A stretch of 64,000 bases of DNA from Chitinophaga pinensis (lineage in GTDB: Bacteria; Bacteroidota; Bacteroidia; Chitinophagales; Chitinophagaceae), in contig NZ_VOHS01000024.1 of NCBI RefSeq assembly GCF_007896845.1, positions 1-64,000 of the forward strand, written 5' to 3'. Position numbers and translations under genes: made by a program. The stretch's first letter is position 1, and every line of letters starts with the position of its first letter. A model generated the notes under the pieces. It was not told where the DNA came from. It ran no database searches and saw only the letters and a list, made by a program, of their open reading frames with translations. Below are positions 1 through 8,478 of this stretch, piece after piece.

Positions 1-2
1 GC

Positions 3-1010
3 ATCGTGGCGGCAAGTATTTGTTATGCTTTGCTGAAAGAACCGGAGATCAAGGTAAAAACAACTAATATCGACTGGGCAGGTATCATTTTGCTGGCCAT
101 AGGTATCGGTTCGCTGCAAACGGTGCTGGAACGGGGAGAGACGGACGACTGTTCGAAGCAGGATATCATTTTCCTGAGTATAACAGCATTCTTTGGCCTT
201 TTATTGTTTGTGTGGTGGGAACTGACCACACCTAATCCCGTCGTCAATCTGCGGGTACTAAAAAGCAGGAATCTGAGTCTCGCAGCTGTGATGACATTTG
301 TATCAGGTGTAGGGCTTTTCAGTTCAGTTTTTCTGACGCCGGTATTTGCGCAACGCCTGCTCAATTTCACACCTACACAAACAGGCTTATTACTATTACC
401 GGGAGCTATCCTGGCCATCGGAGGACTGATCATCTCTGCACGCCTGTTACAACGGGGTATTTCTCCGATAGTAATGATTACGCTGGGTATGTCTATGTTC
501 ATCCTTTTCAGCTGGCAGATGTCGGGGTATAACCTCGATGTCAGTGCGTCCAGCCTTACCAACACATTGATACTAAGAGGCGTCGGACTGGCCATGATTA
601 CGGTGCCATTATCTGTACTGGCCGTGTCCGCACTGGCACCGGCAGACTTTGCACAAGGTGCTGCGCTTAACAATATGATGCGTCAGCTGGGTGGTTCGTT
701 CGGACTGGCCATGGTCAACACTTATCTGGCCAATCGTAATGCGGTACACCGCTCAGATCTCGTTTCCAATATCACACCTGATAATCCTGTTGCGGTAAAA
801 CGGCTGGCTGACTATACGCAGTTCTTCATATCCAAAGGTGCAGGCGCAGTAGAAGCACATGCGAAAGCGCTCCGGCTGATGGATGCCAATATCATCAAGC
901 AAACATCTGTTCTCAGCTTCAATGATGCCTATCTGCTGGTAGGTATTGTATTCCTCATGGCGCTGCCGCTACTATTGCTGGCGACACCTAAGAAAAAGGA
1001 CAGCAGGTAA
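3..1010 (+). CDS. MFS multidrug efflux transporter, DHA2 (EmrB/QacA) family, 5' partial
   Basis: The frame is open from the window edge, so the N-terminal half lies outside; the GTG at position 6 is an internal Val rather than a start. What remains is about 335 residues of alternating hydrophobic helices and short loops, with the DHA2-typical stretch GAALNNMMRQLGGSFGLA near residue 220 and a basic end (PKKKDSR). Proteins of this family export drugs or lipophilic compounds across the inner membrane using the proton gradient, usually with an HlyD-type adaptor and an outer-membrane channel, which would be upstream of the window. The substrate cannot be read from the sequence. The family call is firm; the exact subfamily is less so. 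Confidence 0.85.
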   Translation: MVAASICYALLKEPEIKVKTTNIDWAGIILLAIGIGSLQTVLERGETDDCSKQDIIFLSITAFFGLLLFVWWELTTPNPVVNLRVLKSRNLSLAAVMTFVSGVGLFSSVFLTPVFAQRLLNFTPTQTGLLLLPGAILAIGGLIISARLLQRGISPIVMITLGMSMFILFSWQMSGYNLDVSASSLTNTLILRGVGLAMITVPLSVLAVSALAPADFAQGAALNNMMRQLGGSFGLAMVNTYLANRNAVHRSDLVSNITPDNPVAVKRLADYTQFFISKGAGAVEAHAKALRLMDANIIKQTSVLSFNDAYLLVGIVFLMALPLLLLATPKKKDSR

Positions 1011-1114
1011 AAGTGGTGCTGGCAGATCACTAGATATAACTTGTCTCGTTTTGTGTATATGGGGTTAGGGTTGCTTTTTGGTGCCCTGACCCTTTTCTGT
1101 TAATTTACAGACAC

Positions 1115-1765
1115 ATGAAAAATAACTATGACAATATTGCGCGGTACTATGATTTTCTGAGTGGAATTGTATTCGGCAGTTCGCAGAAAGATGCACAGAC
1201 AGCATTGTTGTCATACATACCTCCCAACAGTACAATACTCATTGCCGGTGGAGGTACAGGATGGATATTAGAGCGGATAGCAGCACAGTGTGCGCCCGGG
1301 CAACGTATATACTATGTAGAGATTTCTGCGAATATGATTGCCAGAGCAAAAGAGCGGCACTATCAACCCAATGAAGTGCATTTTATTCATCTGGCCATTG
1401 AGGATTTTAACCTTTCGCAGACTGGTATTTCCGGCTTTGATATCATTATTACACCCTTTCTCTTTGATAATTTTAAAATGGAAAGAGTACCACAACTATT
1501 CAGGCATCTCGACACTTTGTTATTGCCGGATGGAAGGTGGCTGTTTACTGACTTTCATTATCAGCAACAGGCGCCATACTGGCAACAGCTGCTCCTGAAT
1601 TCCATGTATCTTTTCTTCCGGATATTATGTGCAGTAGAAGCCAGTGCATTGGCGAATATGAGACCGCTGTTTGCAGCTGCAGGATATATCCCGGAATATG
1701 AAATATATTATTTCAGGAAATTTATCTGGTCAGCTGTTTACCGTAAACGGAAGCAACAGGCATAA
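1115..1765 (+). CDS. class I SAM-dependent methyltransferase
   Basis: A 216-residue protein with the Rossmann methyltransferase motif I at residues 42-55 (ILIAGGGTGWILERI), an acidic residue closing the second strand (YYVEIS) and a motif near residue 105 (FDIIITPFLFDNF). The N-terminus (NYDNIARYYDFLSGIVFG) resembles UbiE-like and other small-molecule methyltransferases. It follows the efflux gene by about 100 bp and ends at a strong bidirectional hairpin shared with the convergent SDR gene. The methyl acceptor is unknown. Confidence 0.7.
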   Translation: MKNNYDNIARYYDFLSGIVFGSSQKDAQTALLSYIPPNSTILIAGGGTGWILERIAAQCAPGQRIYYVEISANMIARAKERHYQPNEVHFIHLAIEDFNLSQTGISGFDIIITPFLFDNFKMERVPQLFRHLDTLLLPDGRWLFTDFHYQQQAPYWQQLLLNSMYLFFRILCAVEASALANMRPLFAAAGYIPEYEIYYFRKFIWSAVYRKRKQQA

Positions 1766-1768
1766 AAT

Positions 1769-1799
1769 AAGAGAGATAGGCATGATGCCTATCTCTCTT
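1769..1799. terminator. bidirectional hairpin terminator
   Basis: A perfect 15-bp inverted repeat (AAGAGAGATAGGCAT and its complement) with a single central base lies between the convergent methyltransferase and SDR genes. The SDR stop codon sits inside the right arm. There is no long T tract, so termination strength is an inference. Confidence 0.7.
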
Positions 1800-2684
1800 C
1801 CAGATCTCCCGACGCATGTCCGATCGCCTCTCTTTCCTTTCGGGATGGTCCATGATCTGCATGTTCTCTGCCATCTTCTTTCGTAGACGGCTCCATTAAT
1901 TTACGCATGTTTACAGCATTTGCATCATCACTCATCAGGTTTGCCATATAAACATGCATTTTTGTTTTGCCCCCGGATATCACACGGCTCTCACCACTCA
2001 TCAAAGCTTCGTAACCATCTTTTGCCACTTCTTCCGGTGTTTGCAACGACTCTTCCCTGTAAGTCTTCGTATGTTCCATATTTGCTTTATGGAAAAAGTC
2101 AGTATCTGCTGCTCCGGGCAGTAATACAGTTACGTGAACCCCGGATTCTTCCAGTTCATTACTGATAGCAGCGCTGAAGGAAATTACAAATGCCTTTGTT
2201 GCTGCATATACTGATAACAGCGGCATAGGCGCTTTACCTGCCTCGGAACCCAGTTGCAGGATATGCCCTTCTCCGCGCGCTGCCATGTCAGTAGCAAAAT
2301 ACTTCGTTAATGCTACCAGCGAAGAAATATTCAACTGAATAATATCAAGACTGCGTTGCAGATCAATATCGATGAACTTCCCCACTCTCCCTGTCCGGCA
2401 TCGTTGACAAGGTAATTCACAACAATCCCTCTCGCCTGTACTTCATCATATATTTCCTTTGCTGCTTCTGGTCTGAACAGGTCTGCGGAAATAGGTGTTA
2501 CTTCTACCGAATATTGTTGTTTAAGTTCTGTAGCTACCTCCTGCAAGCGATCTTCCGAACGGGCTACGAGTATCAGACTATATCCATCTCCCGCAAACAA
2601 TTTTGCTAATTCGTAGCCGAATCCACTTGTGGCACCGGTAATCAGCGCATATTGGTTGCGATTATTCACGTTCACTACTGGCAT
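1789..2684 (-). CDS. SDR family oxidoreductase (one homopolymer frameshift)
   Basis: A classical short-chain dehydrogenase/reductase of about 298 residues once the frame is repaired. The N-terminal part has the NAD(P)-binding motif GATSGFGYELA and the VNDAG strand; the C-terminal part has the catalytic SVYAATKAF (YxxxK). The frame breaks at the C4 run 2380-2383 (G4 on the coding strand): adding one G joins ...GQGEWG to KFIDIDLQRSLD, exactly where SDRs continue. The C-terminus has a charged tail past the SDR core (about 30 residues rich in E, R, K). The likely role is NAD(P)H-dependent reduction or oxidation of an unknown ketone or alcohol. I treat the break as a sequencing error because many similar ones occur in this window. 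Confidence 0.8.
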
Positions 2685-2702
2685 ACAATTATATTTAGTG
2701 TA

Positions 2703-2909
2703 TTAATGGGAATTTTTCAGACTTTCAGGCGCCTCTTTTAATTCCGGATGTTCTTTGTGCGCTTCAGGCGTTACATCCTTTGCCCCTTTATTATGACTTT
2801 CACGTTCAGTCTGCTCTATTGCTGCTTCAGACTGTTCCGCCTTACCTGTAAGGTCTTCTTTACGCACCTGCGTTTTCTTATTATCCTGCTCTTGATTTTG
2901 CTGTCCCAT
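2703..2909 (-). CDS. small hydrophilic protein of unknown function
   Basis: A 68-residue, highly charged protein rich in Gln, Glu and Lys with no hydrophobic segment (starts MGQQNQEQDNKKTQ). Composition suggests an intrinsically disordered protein of the kind often found with stress genes in soil Bacteroidota. It ends about 20 bp upstream of the SDR start on the same strand, so the two may share a transcript. I do not recognise a named family. Confidence 0.5.
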   Translation of the reverse strand: MGQQNQEQDNKKTQVRKEDLTGKAEQSEAAIEQTERESHNKGAKDVTPEAHKEHPELKEAPESLKNSH

Positions 2910-3066
2910 AATATTCCGTTTTAAAGGTGAAAGAATACTATATCAGGAACAAAGAGCACGCCACGCATGCCATAGTGAGGAAGTAAAGCGTGGTCAGCCA
3001 GCATATTTGTATACATGCTGAAACACCACTGTGGAATTTGTTGCTGCCTGGGGGATTTTAAGCAGA

Positions 3067-3459
3067 CTAGGCTTCTATTTCTGTCTCTGCGGTTTCTGCG
3101 GTGACACTTTCCCTGCCTAATTCATTCTGTTCGGCAAGTGTCAGGTCATCTGTTCTTGTTGTTTGCAGCCAGCCGGCTTTATTACGGCGGAACACCTGAA
3201 TAGCGAGTCCCATATCATGATAGAAGTCTCTTTCTACGGCTTCCACAGTCCGCTGTTCACTGATATCAACCCAGCCAAAGCTATGCACCAGCCGGATATC
3301 TTCAATAGGCGTATCAGCAGCTACTTTCTGACTATTGGCGCTTGCCCTTTCCGCTTCATGCGGACAGAGATAACATTCGAGTTTCAGATAGGGATATACC
3401 TCGCGAAATTTATTCTGGATATTGAGAAGAATGTCTTCTTCGCTGATGTAGATTTCCAT
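3067..3459 (-). CDS. conserved hypothetical protein
   Basis: I place the start at the internal Met (MEIYISEEDILLNIQNKF) because the upstream 23 codons are not protein-like and this N-terminus has a regular amphipathic pattern; the longer frame begins at 3528. The protein is about 130 residues, soluble, with an acidic low-complexity C-terminal tail (TAETAETEIEA). The central part (RLVHSFGWVDISEQRTV, DFYHDMGLAIQVFRRNK) looks like a compact alpha/beta domain. No catalytic motif is evident. Confidence 0.55.
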   Translation of the reverse strand: MEIYISEEDILLNIQNKFREVYPYLKLECYLCPHEAERASANSQKVAADTPIEDIRLVHSFGWVDISEQRTVEAVERDFYHDMGLAIQVFRRNKAGWLQTTRTDDLTLAEQNELGRESVTAETAETEIEA

Positions 3460-3754
3460 CGTGTTGTGTTTTAGGAAGTTAAATGTATATCCAGTCGGCC
3501 AGGCCTGATCCTTCCTTGAGTTAAACAAATGAAATGCTTATTGGTTCCTGAAATCCTGCTTAATTAACCTGTTTTTATGACCGGCTGCATGATAAAATTA
3601 ATCTGACCATAGGACAAGGCCTATGATGATAGTCAGCCGGAAATGTATTTGTAATCAGCCTTTTACACCCCGGCAGCAGGTCCTCCTCACCACCAGCTCC
3701 TTCCTCCCGGCGATTTCTTAAGCTACATTAATGGATTGCTGAGAGATACCGGCG

Positions 3755-3762
3755 TATATTTG
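3755..3762 (+). promoter_or_regulatory. candidate Bacteroidota -7 element
   Basis: TATATTTG matches the Bacteroidota -7 consensus TAnnTTTG and lies 27 bp upstream of the pirin start. A TTG occurs 16 bp further upstream (3736-3738). This would be a promoter for the first gene of the detoxification operon. Confidence 0.45.
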
Positions 3763-3789
3763 TTGCAACATATAAACAAACAAACAATC

Positions 3790-4509
3790 ATGGCAAATAC
3801 GATATTACATAAGGCAGACACCCGCGGACACGCAGACCACGGTTGGTTAGACAGCCACCATACCTTCAGTTTTGCTAACTACTATAATCCTGAAAGGATG
3901 CAGTTTGGTGCGCTGAGAGTATTGAATGATGACGTGGTAGCCGGAGGAAGGGGCTTTGATTCCCATCCTCATGATAATATGGAAATTATCAGCATTCCGC
4001 TGGAAGGCGCGCTGGAACATAAAGATAATCTGGGCAATACCGTGATCACTGAAGCGGGAGAAATTCAGGTAATGAGCACCGGCACCGGTGTATTTCATAG
4101 TGAATACAATGCCTATGCTGATAAAACAGCCCGTTTCCTGCAGATCTGGCTGTTTCCCAATCAACTGAACGTAACGCCCCGCTATGATCAGACAAAGATC
4201 AATATCGCCGACAGGAAAAACACCCTGCAGCAGCTGATCTCTCCTGACAAAAACGGAGAAGGTACATGGCTCTATCAGGATGCATGGTTCCATATGGGCC
4301 GCTTTGATAAAGGCATCTCTACCACCTATAACGTGAAAAAAACGGGTAACGGGGTTTATCTTTTCGTCATCAGTGGTTCCTTTTCTATCGACGGACAGGA
4401 ACTGAACACGAGAGACGGATATGGTATTACTGATCCCGGCCAGCTCAATATCACCGCATTGGAAGAAAATGCCGAGCTGCTTGTTATAGATATACCTTTA
4501 TTCAGTTGA
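3790..4509 (+). CDS. pirin family protein (cupin)
   Basis: The start at 3790 (MANTILHKADTRGHAD) gives 239 residues, the usual length of bacterial pirins such as E. coli YhhW. The pirin metal ligands are visible as HPHDN near residue 58 (two His) and GVFHSE near residue 100 (His and Glu), all in the N-terminal cupin. Bacterial pirins of this type can act as quercetin 2,3-dioxygenases or respond to oxidative and electrophile stress. It opens a run of same-strand genes that resemble a quinone-detoxification operon. A longer frame starting at 3736 is open but would overlap the candidate promoter. Confidence 0.85.
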   Translation: MANTILHKADTRGHADHGWLDSHHTFSFANYYNPERMQFGALRVLNDDVVAGGRGFDSHPHDNMEIISIPLEGALEHKDNLGNTVITEAGEIQVMSTGTGVFHSEYNAYADKTARFLQIWLFPNQLNVTPRYDQTKINIADRKNTLQQLISPDKNGEGTWLYQDAWFHMGRFDKGISTTYNVKKTGNGVYLFVISGSFSIDGQELNTRDGYGITDPGQLNITALEENAELLVIDIPLFS

Positions 4510-4550
4510 AATCGACAACTCATTGCCCGAAAAGCATGATTTGTTACATA

Positions 4551-4558
4551 TACCTTTG
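4551..4558 (+). promoter_or_regulatory. candidate Bacteroidota -7 element
   Basis: TACCTTTG fits TAnnTTTG and lies 33 bp upstream of the nitroreductase ATG. A TTG at 4523-4525 is 25 bp upstream, somewhat far for a -33 element. It could give the nitroreductase and following genes their own promoter, separate from the first pirin. Confidence 0.4.
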
Positions 4559-4591
4559 CTTAACGTAAACATTAAATATAAACTAAAGAAC

Positions 4592-5167
4592 ATGTCTATT
4601 AAGATTGCCACCACCCAACACGATGTAATTGATCTGATTAAAAACAGATGGAGCCCACGTTCCTTTTCTGCAAAAGATTTAAGTGCGGCAACACTTGAGA
4701 CCATCCTCGAAGCCGGTTCATGGGCGCCAAGTGCGAACAATACCCAGCCATGGAGGTTTATATATGCTTTACGTGGTACTGCCGGTTTTGACAAGTTGCT
4801 GGCTACACTGGCGCCGGGTAACCAACCCTGGGCTAAAAATGCAGCCGCACTGGTAGCGACCATCGGTATCCGTGAGACACCTGATACCCAGCAGAAAAAT
4901 CATTACTTCATGCACGACGTAGGTATGGCCACCTCCTTCATGCTGTTACAGGCACTGAACATGGAAGTATACGCACACGTCATGGCAGGATTCAATAAAC
5001 AGCACATTGCCGAAACAGCGGGTTTAGGAGCAAATGAAGAAGCGGTATCCATCGTGGCATTAGGATACATCGACAGTGCCGAGAAACTGGAAGAACCTTA
5101 CAAAACAAGGGAATTAACCGCCAGAAGCCGTAACCCGATTGCTACAATCGCTGCTCATCTGGACTAA
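4592..5167 (+). CDS. nitroreductase family protein, MhqN-like
   Basis: A 191-residue FMN-dependent nitroreductase-type protein. The signature is the N-terminal RWSPRSFSAKDL followed by ILEAGSWAPSANNTQPWRF, which forms the FMN site, and the C-terminal VSIVALGYID. The start at 4592 (MSIKIATTQHD) is preferred over 4523 because family members begin with this segment. Family enzymes reduce nitro compounds or quinones with NAD(P)H. In Bacillus subtilis the homologous mhqN lies with mhqO and mhqD, and both partners are present here within 3 kb, which supports a role in quinone or electrophile detoxification. Confidence 0.85.
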   Translation: MSIKIATTQHDVIDLIKNRWSPRSFSAKDLSAATLETILEAGSWAPSANNTQPWRFIYALRGTAGFDKLLATLAPGNQPWAKNAAALVATIGIRETPDTQQKNHYFMHDVGMATSFMLLQALNMEVYAHVMAGFNKQHIAETAGLGANEEAVSIVALGYIDSAEKLEEPYKTRELTARSRNPIATIAAHLD

Positions 5168-5178
5168 AATCAACTGAT

Positions 5179-5490
5179 ATGGATACGCAACAACTGCACA
5201 TCCTTGCAATAGGAAGAAATGCGGAGATCATGACAGTGATGCAACGCCTGCTGAACACACCGGAAAACTGGAAAGGACTGACCGTCACAACAAACGAAGC
5301 TGCACTGGCCGCTTTTGATCAGGAATCATTTGATATCGTCCTGTTGTGCGCAGGTGTCACACCGGAAGAAGAAGCGACACTGACCGCCCACTTCACACAA
5401 CGCAATCCCGATATCATCGTGAAAAGACACTTTGGTGGCGGCAGCGGGTTATTAAAGAACGAAATATTATACGCCCTGGAGCACAGATAA
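5179..5490 (+). CDS. small alpha/beta protein of unknown function
   Basis: A 103-residue protein starting MDTQQLHILAIGRNAEIM. The alternating strands and helices (HILAIGRN, FDIVLLCAGV, PDIIVKRHFGGG) recall a shortened receiver-like or Rossmann fold, but the conserved receiver Asp and Lys are not evident. It sits 11 bp after the nitroreductase and 23 bp before the second pirin, so it is probably co-transcribed. I do not know its function. Confidence 0.65.
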   Translation: MDTQQLHILAIGRNAEIMTVMQRLLNTPENWKGLTVTTNEAALAAFDQESFDIVLLCAGVTPEEEATLTAHFTQRNPDIIVKRHFGGGSGLLKNEILYALEHR

Positions 5491-5513
5491 CACTCCGGAA
5501 TAAAATAGCTGCT

Positions 5514-6374
5514 ATGAAAAAGAACATTGCACACATCCTTGCAGGAAGAGCAAAAAACATCACCCCTACACAAGCGGTATTACAACCATTACCTCATCAG
5601 GATTTCCGTTTTGCCAACCCGTTTATTGTGTTGCATCACGGCGGACCAGACATCATCCCTCCGGGATCTGATGAAAGGATCCATCCTCATCCTCACCGTG
5701 GCTTTGCACCGGTAACCTTCCAGTTACAGGGTCAGGCACACCATAAGGATACAACCGGTAATGACCAGCTGCTGAATGCCGGTGATGCGCAATGGATGTT
5801 TGCAGGTAAGGCCATCCTTCACAGTGAAGGCCCTTCAGAGCAGATGCATAAAGATGGCGGTACAATCGAAATATTGCAGTTATGGGTCAATGTACCCGCT
5901 GCGCATAAATGGGATGATCCCCGTTACCAGTTTGTACGGAAAGCGGACATGCCCAGGATCTTTGAACAGGACGGTGTCAACCTCAGACTTGTAAGCGGTG
6001 AATTCGAAGGCAAAACAGGGCCGGTGAATATCTCTTTTACACCTGTTATTTCAGCAGTAGGTGAAATCGCCGGTGGGAAAGAAATTGAGTTTAATGTAAC
6101 AGAAAATTACTGGACCCTCCTCTACGTCGCACACGGACGTGTGACCATCGACGATATCACCCCTGTTGCAGAACATCATCTGATCGTATTCAACAGGGAA
6201 GGCAGCACATTCTCCGTAGCTGCCAATGAGGACAGTCAGATCCTGTTCCTCTCTGCGGAAGTAATTGACGAACCAGTGGCTGCTAAAGACAATTTCGTGA
6301 TGAACACGAAAGAAGAGGTAGATCAGGCAATAGAAGATTATAAGAACGGACGCTTTGGCACATTGGAGTATTAA
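5514..6374 (+). CDS. pirin family protein, long form (cupin)
   Basis: The 286-residue protein starts at the ATG at 5514 (MKKNIAHILAGRAKNIT); the frame is open further upstream but those codons overlap the preceding gene. Metal-binding pirin motifs are present: HPHPHRGFAPVTF near residue 60 and ILHSEGP near residue 102. A C-terminal cupin half and a charged tail follow. This form is longer than the first pirin of the operon and belongs to a different pirin subgroup, so it is not a recent duplicate. A quercetinase-like or redox-sensing role is likely from the family; the substrate is unknown. Confidence 0.85.
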   Translation: MKKNIAHILAGRAKNITPTQAVLQPLPHQDFRFANPFIVLHHGGPDIIPPGSDERIHPHPHRGFAPVTFQLQGQAHHKDTTGNDQLLNAGDAQWMFAGKAILHSEGPSEQMHKDGGTIEILQLWVNVPAAHKWDDPRYQFVRKADMPRIFEQDGVNLRLVSGEFEGKTGPVNISFTPVISAVGEIAGGKEIEFNVTENYWTLLYVAHGRVTIDDITPVAEHHLIVFNREGSTFSVAANEDSQILFLSAEVIDEPVAAKDNFVMNTKEEVDQAIEDYKNGRFGTLEY

Positions 6375-6392
6375 CTTTTAAAACATTTTTTT

Positions 6393-7325
6393 ATGGAAGA
6401 TAGAATATTAGGCCTGCACCACATTACAGCGATTGCTGATAATGCTAAAAGAAACCTTCAGTTTTATACAGACACATTAGGGGTTCGTTTTGTAAAGAAG
6501 ACCGTTAACTTCGACGATCCCGGTACATATCACTTCTACTTTGGTGACGAACAGGGTACCCCTGGTACCATCCTTACTTTCTTCCCATGGGAAGGCATCG
6601 GTCGCGGTAATACCGGTACCGGTATGGCTACTGAGATCGGATATTCCGTTCCTGCCGGCAGCCTCGATTTCTGGGCAGACCGTTTTGCAGCAAAGAATGT
6701 GGTACATGGTCCTGTAGCGGAAAGGTTTGGTGAACTGTACCTCCCATTCGAAGATCCGGATGGGCTGAAACTGAACCTGATCGTTCCTGAAAATGCAGAC
6801 AACCGTACTGGCTGGGAAACAGCGGAAGTAAAAGCCGCACACGCTACAAAAGGTTTCCACAGCATCGTACTGAACCTCAGAAGTATCGGTCCTACCGCTA
6901 ATATCCTGACAGACGTACTGGGTTATAAATTCCTCGCACAGGAAGGTAACCGTCACCGTTTCATAACAGACGCTGTACAGGAAGCTGCGATCGTTGACCT
7001 GATCGAATCTCCAAAAGAATCCGCTGGTAAAGGCGGTGGCGGTACCAACCACCACGTAGCTTTCCGCGTAGCAAATGACGAAGTCCTGATGCAGTTCCGG
7101 GATAAAGTCCTGAAAAAAGGACTCAATATCACCCAGAAGATCAACCGCGACTACTTCTATTCCCTGTACTTCAGAGAACCGGGAGGTGTACTGTTTGAAC
7201 TGGCGACCAATAATCCCGGCTTCACAGTAGACGAACCTCTGGATCAACTGGGTCAGCACCTGAAACTGCCGGTACAGTACGAATCTATCCGCGCAGACAT
7301 CGAAAAAGTATTACCAGCTCTTTAA
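6393..7325 (+). CDS. mhqO: ring-cleaving dioxygenase, MhqO-like (two VOC domains)
   Basis: A 310-residue protein of two glyoxalase/VOC modules. The first begins GLHHITAIADNAKRN with a ligand His; the second contains NHHVAFRVAN and ends with the ligand Glu in GGVLFELAT. This matches the MhqO/LinE-type extradiol dioxygenases that open hydroquinone rings using Fe(II). It follows the pirin by 18 bp. Together with the MhqN-like nitroreductase and the MhqD-like esterase the gene forms the recognisable core of a methylhydroquinone-resistance operon. Confidence 0.88.
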   Translation: MEDRILGLHHITAIADNAKRNLQFYTDTLGVRFVKKTVNFDDPGTYHFYFGDEQGTPGTILTFFPWEGIGRGNTGTGMATEIGYSVPAGSLDFWADRFAAKNVVHGPVAERFGELYLPFEDPDGLKLNLIVPENADNRTGWETAEVKAAHATKGFHSIVLNLRSIGPTANILTDVLGYKFLAQEGNRHRFITDAVQEAAIVDLIESPKESAGKGGGGTNHHVAFRVANDEVLMQFRDKVLKKGLNITQKINRDYFYSLYFREPGGVLFELATNNPGFTVDEPLDQLGQHLKLPVQYESIRADIEKVLPAL

Positions 7326-7335
7326 TCTGAATAAA

Positions 7336-7638
7336 ATGGATGAAGTAGTAATCAGGCTCAATGCCAAAAATCACGGTGCCTTCTACCTGATGCACGAAGG
7401 TGAACAGGCCGGCGAAATGGTGATCGGAATAGACGGCGAAGTACTCACCGCCTACCATACAGAGATTATGCCTCAGGTCGAAGGAAAAGGCCTCGCCAGA
7501 ATCCTGATGAACGGCATGGTGGACTACGCCCGCGAACATAAACTGAAAGTCAGACCACTGTGTGCCTACGTACACGCACAGTTTAAGAAACATCCGGAAG
7601 AGTTTGCGGACATCTGGCTGAAACAGGAAGGAGAATAA
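7336..7638 (+). CDS. GNAT-related N-acetyltransferase, YjdJ type
   Basis: A 100-residue mini-GNAT. The segment HTEIMPQVEGKGLARILM matches the acetyl-CoA pyrophosphate loop (a V-x-G-K-G-L-A variant), and CAYVHAQFKKHPEEFADIW is the typical end of YjdJ/GCN5-like small proteins. It lies 10 bp after mhqO and 17 bp before the esterase. The acceptor is unknown. Confidence 0.78.
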   Translation: MDEVVIRLNAKNHGAFYLMHEGEQAGEMVIGIDGEVLTAYHTEIMPQVEGKGLARILMNGMVDYAREHKLKVRPLCAYVHAQFKKHPEEFADIWLKQEGE

Positions 7639-7655
7639 TCCATACAATTGAACTT

Positions 7656-8273
7656 ATGCATACCAGCAATATAATAACAGCAGGGAAAAAGACGACAGAA
7701 GCAAAGAAAGCGCTGATCATGGTACATGGTCGTGGCGGTAGTGCGGAAGACATCCTCACACTGGCCAACTACCTGAACGTAAAGGACTATGCACTGTTAG
7801 CCCCTCAGGCTACCGGCCATACATGGTATCCTTACTCGTTCCTGATGCCACCAGCACAGAATGAGCCATGGCTGTCTTCTGCACTGAGTGTACTGAAAGA
7901 AGTGGTAGACGAGGTAGTGGCAGACGGTATCGCAGCAGAAAATATCTATTTCCTCGGATTCTCTCAGGGGGCCTGTCTTACTCTGGAATTCATCACCCGC
8001 AATGCGGCTAAATATGGTGGCACGGTCGCCTTTACCGGTGGACTGATCGGAGATCAGCTCTATCCGGAAAACTACAGCGGCAACTTCGGCGGAAGCCCGG
8101 TATTCATTGGTACCAGCAACCCCGATCCGCATGTGCCGGTAGATCGCGTAAAAGCCACAGAAAAAGTGCTGAAAGACATGGGGGCTGATATTACGGTCAA
8201 TATTTACAACAATATGGGACATACGATCAGTCAGGAAGAGATCAATCTGGCGAATAAGCTGGTCTTTAAATAA
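7656..8273 (+). CDS. mhqD: alpha/beta-hydrolase carboxylesterase, MhqD-like
   Basis: A 205-residue phospholipase/carboxylesterase-family hydrolase. The Ser nucleophile is in FLGFSQGACLTLEF, the Asp is in GTSNPDPHVPVDRV and the His is in NNMGHTIS. The N-terminal VHGRGGSAEDILTLA holds the oxyanion loop. In Bacillus subtilis MhqD is thought to hydrolyse products of quinone ring opening. It is the last gene of the plus-strand operon; a strong hairpin follows. Confidence 0.85.
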   Translation: MHTSNIITAGKKTTEAKKALIMVHGRGGSAEDILTLANYLNVKDYALLAPQATGHTWYPYSFLMPPAQNEPWLSSALSVLKEVVDEVVADGIAAENIYFLGFSQGACLTLEFITRNAAKYGGTVAFTGGLIGDQLYPENYSGNFGGSPVFIGTSNPDPHVPVDRVKATEKVLKDMGADITVNIYNNMGHTISQEEINLANKLVFK

Positions 8274-8406
8274 GAGAGAAACGCATTCCCTGTCAGGAAT
8301 CAGGAATCAGGACTTTAAATGCAGCGGAGATCGTTGTGCAAGTGAAATAAGTTGAGTGTAATGTGTTGTTGAATAAACTACTTCCCTGCATCCTGATTCT
8401 TACCAT

Positions 8407-8450
8407 AAACACAAAGGGTGTCTGCCATATGGCAGACACCCTTTGTGTTT
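8407..8450. terminator. long perfect palindromic terminator
   Basis: A 44-bp perfect palindrome (arm AAACACAAAGGGTGTCTGCCAT) lies between the MhqD-like gene and the convergent Crp-type regulator. Each side ends in A or T rich sequence, so it can work in both directions. Confidence 0.75.
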
Positions 8451-8478
8451 TATAGCTTACGCCTATAATGCCTGTTTC

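Noticed and set aside
23..673. Long open frame on the minus strand across the DHA2 transporter
   Set aside because: It is a shadow of the transporter frame; composition is not protein-like and the plus-strand frame has clear family motifs.
1789..2684. SDR gene as a true pseudogene
   Set aside because: The single break is a one-base loss in a G run and all motifs are intact; it fits the window-wide homopolymer error pattern better.
6477..7259. 260-codon frame on the minus strand within mhqO
   Set aside because: The plus-strand dioxygenase has complete VOC motifs; the minus frame has no recognisable domain.
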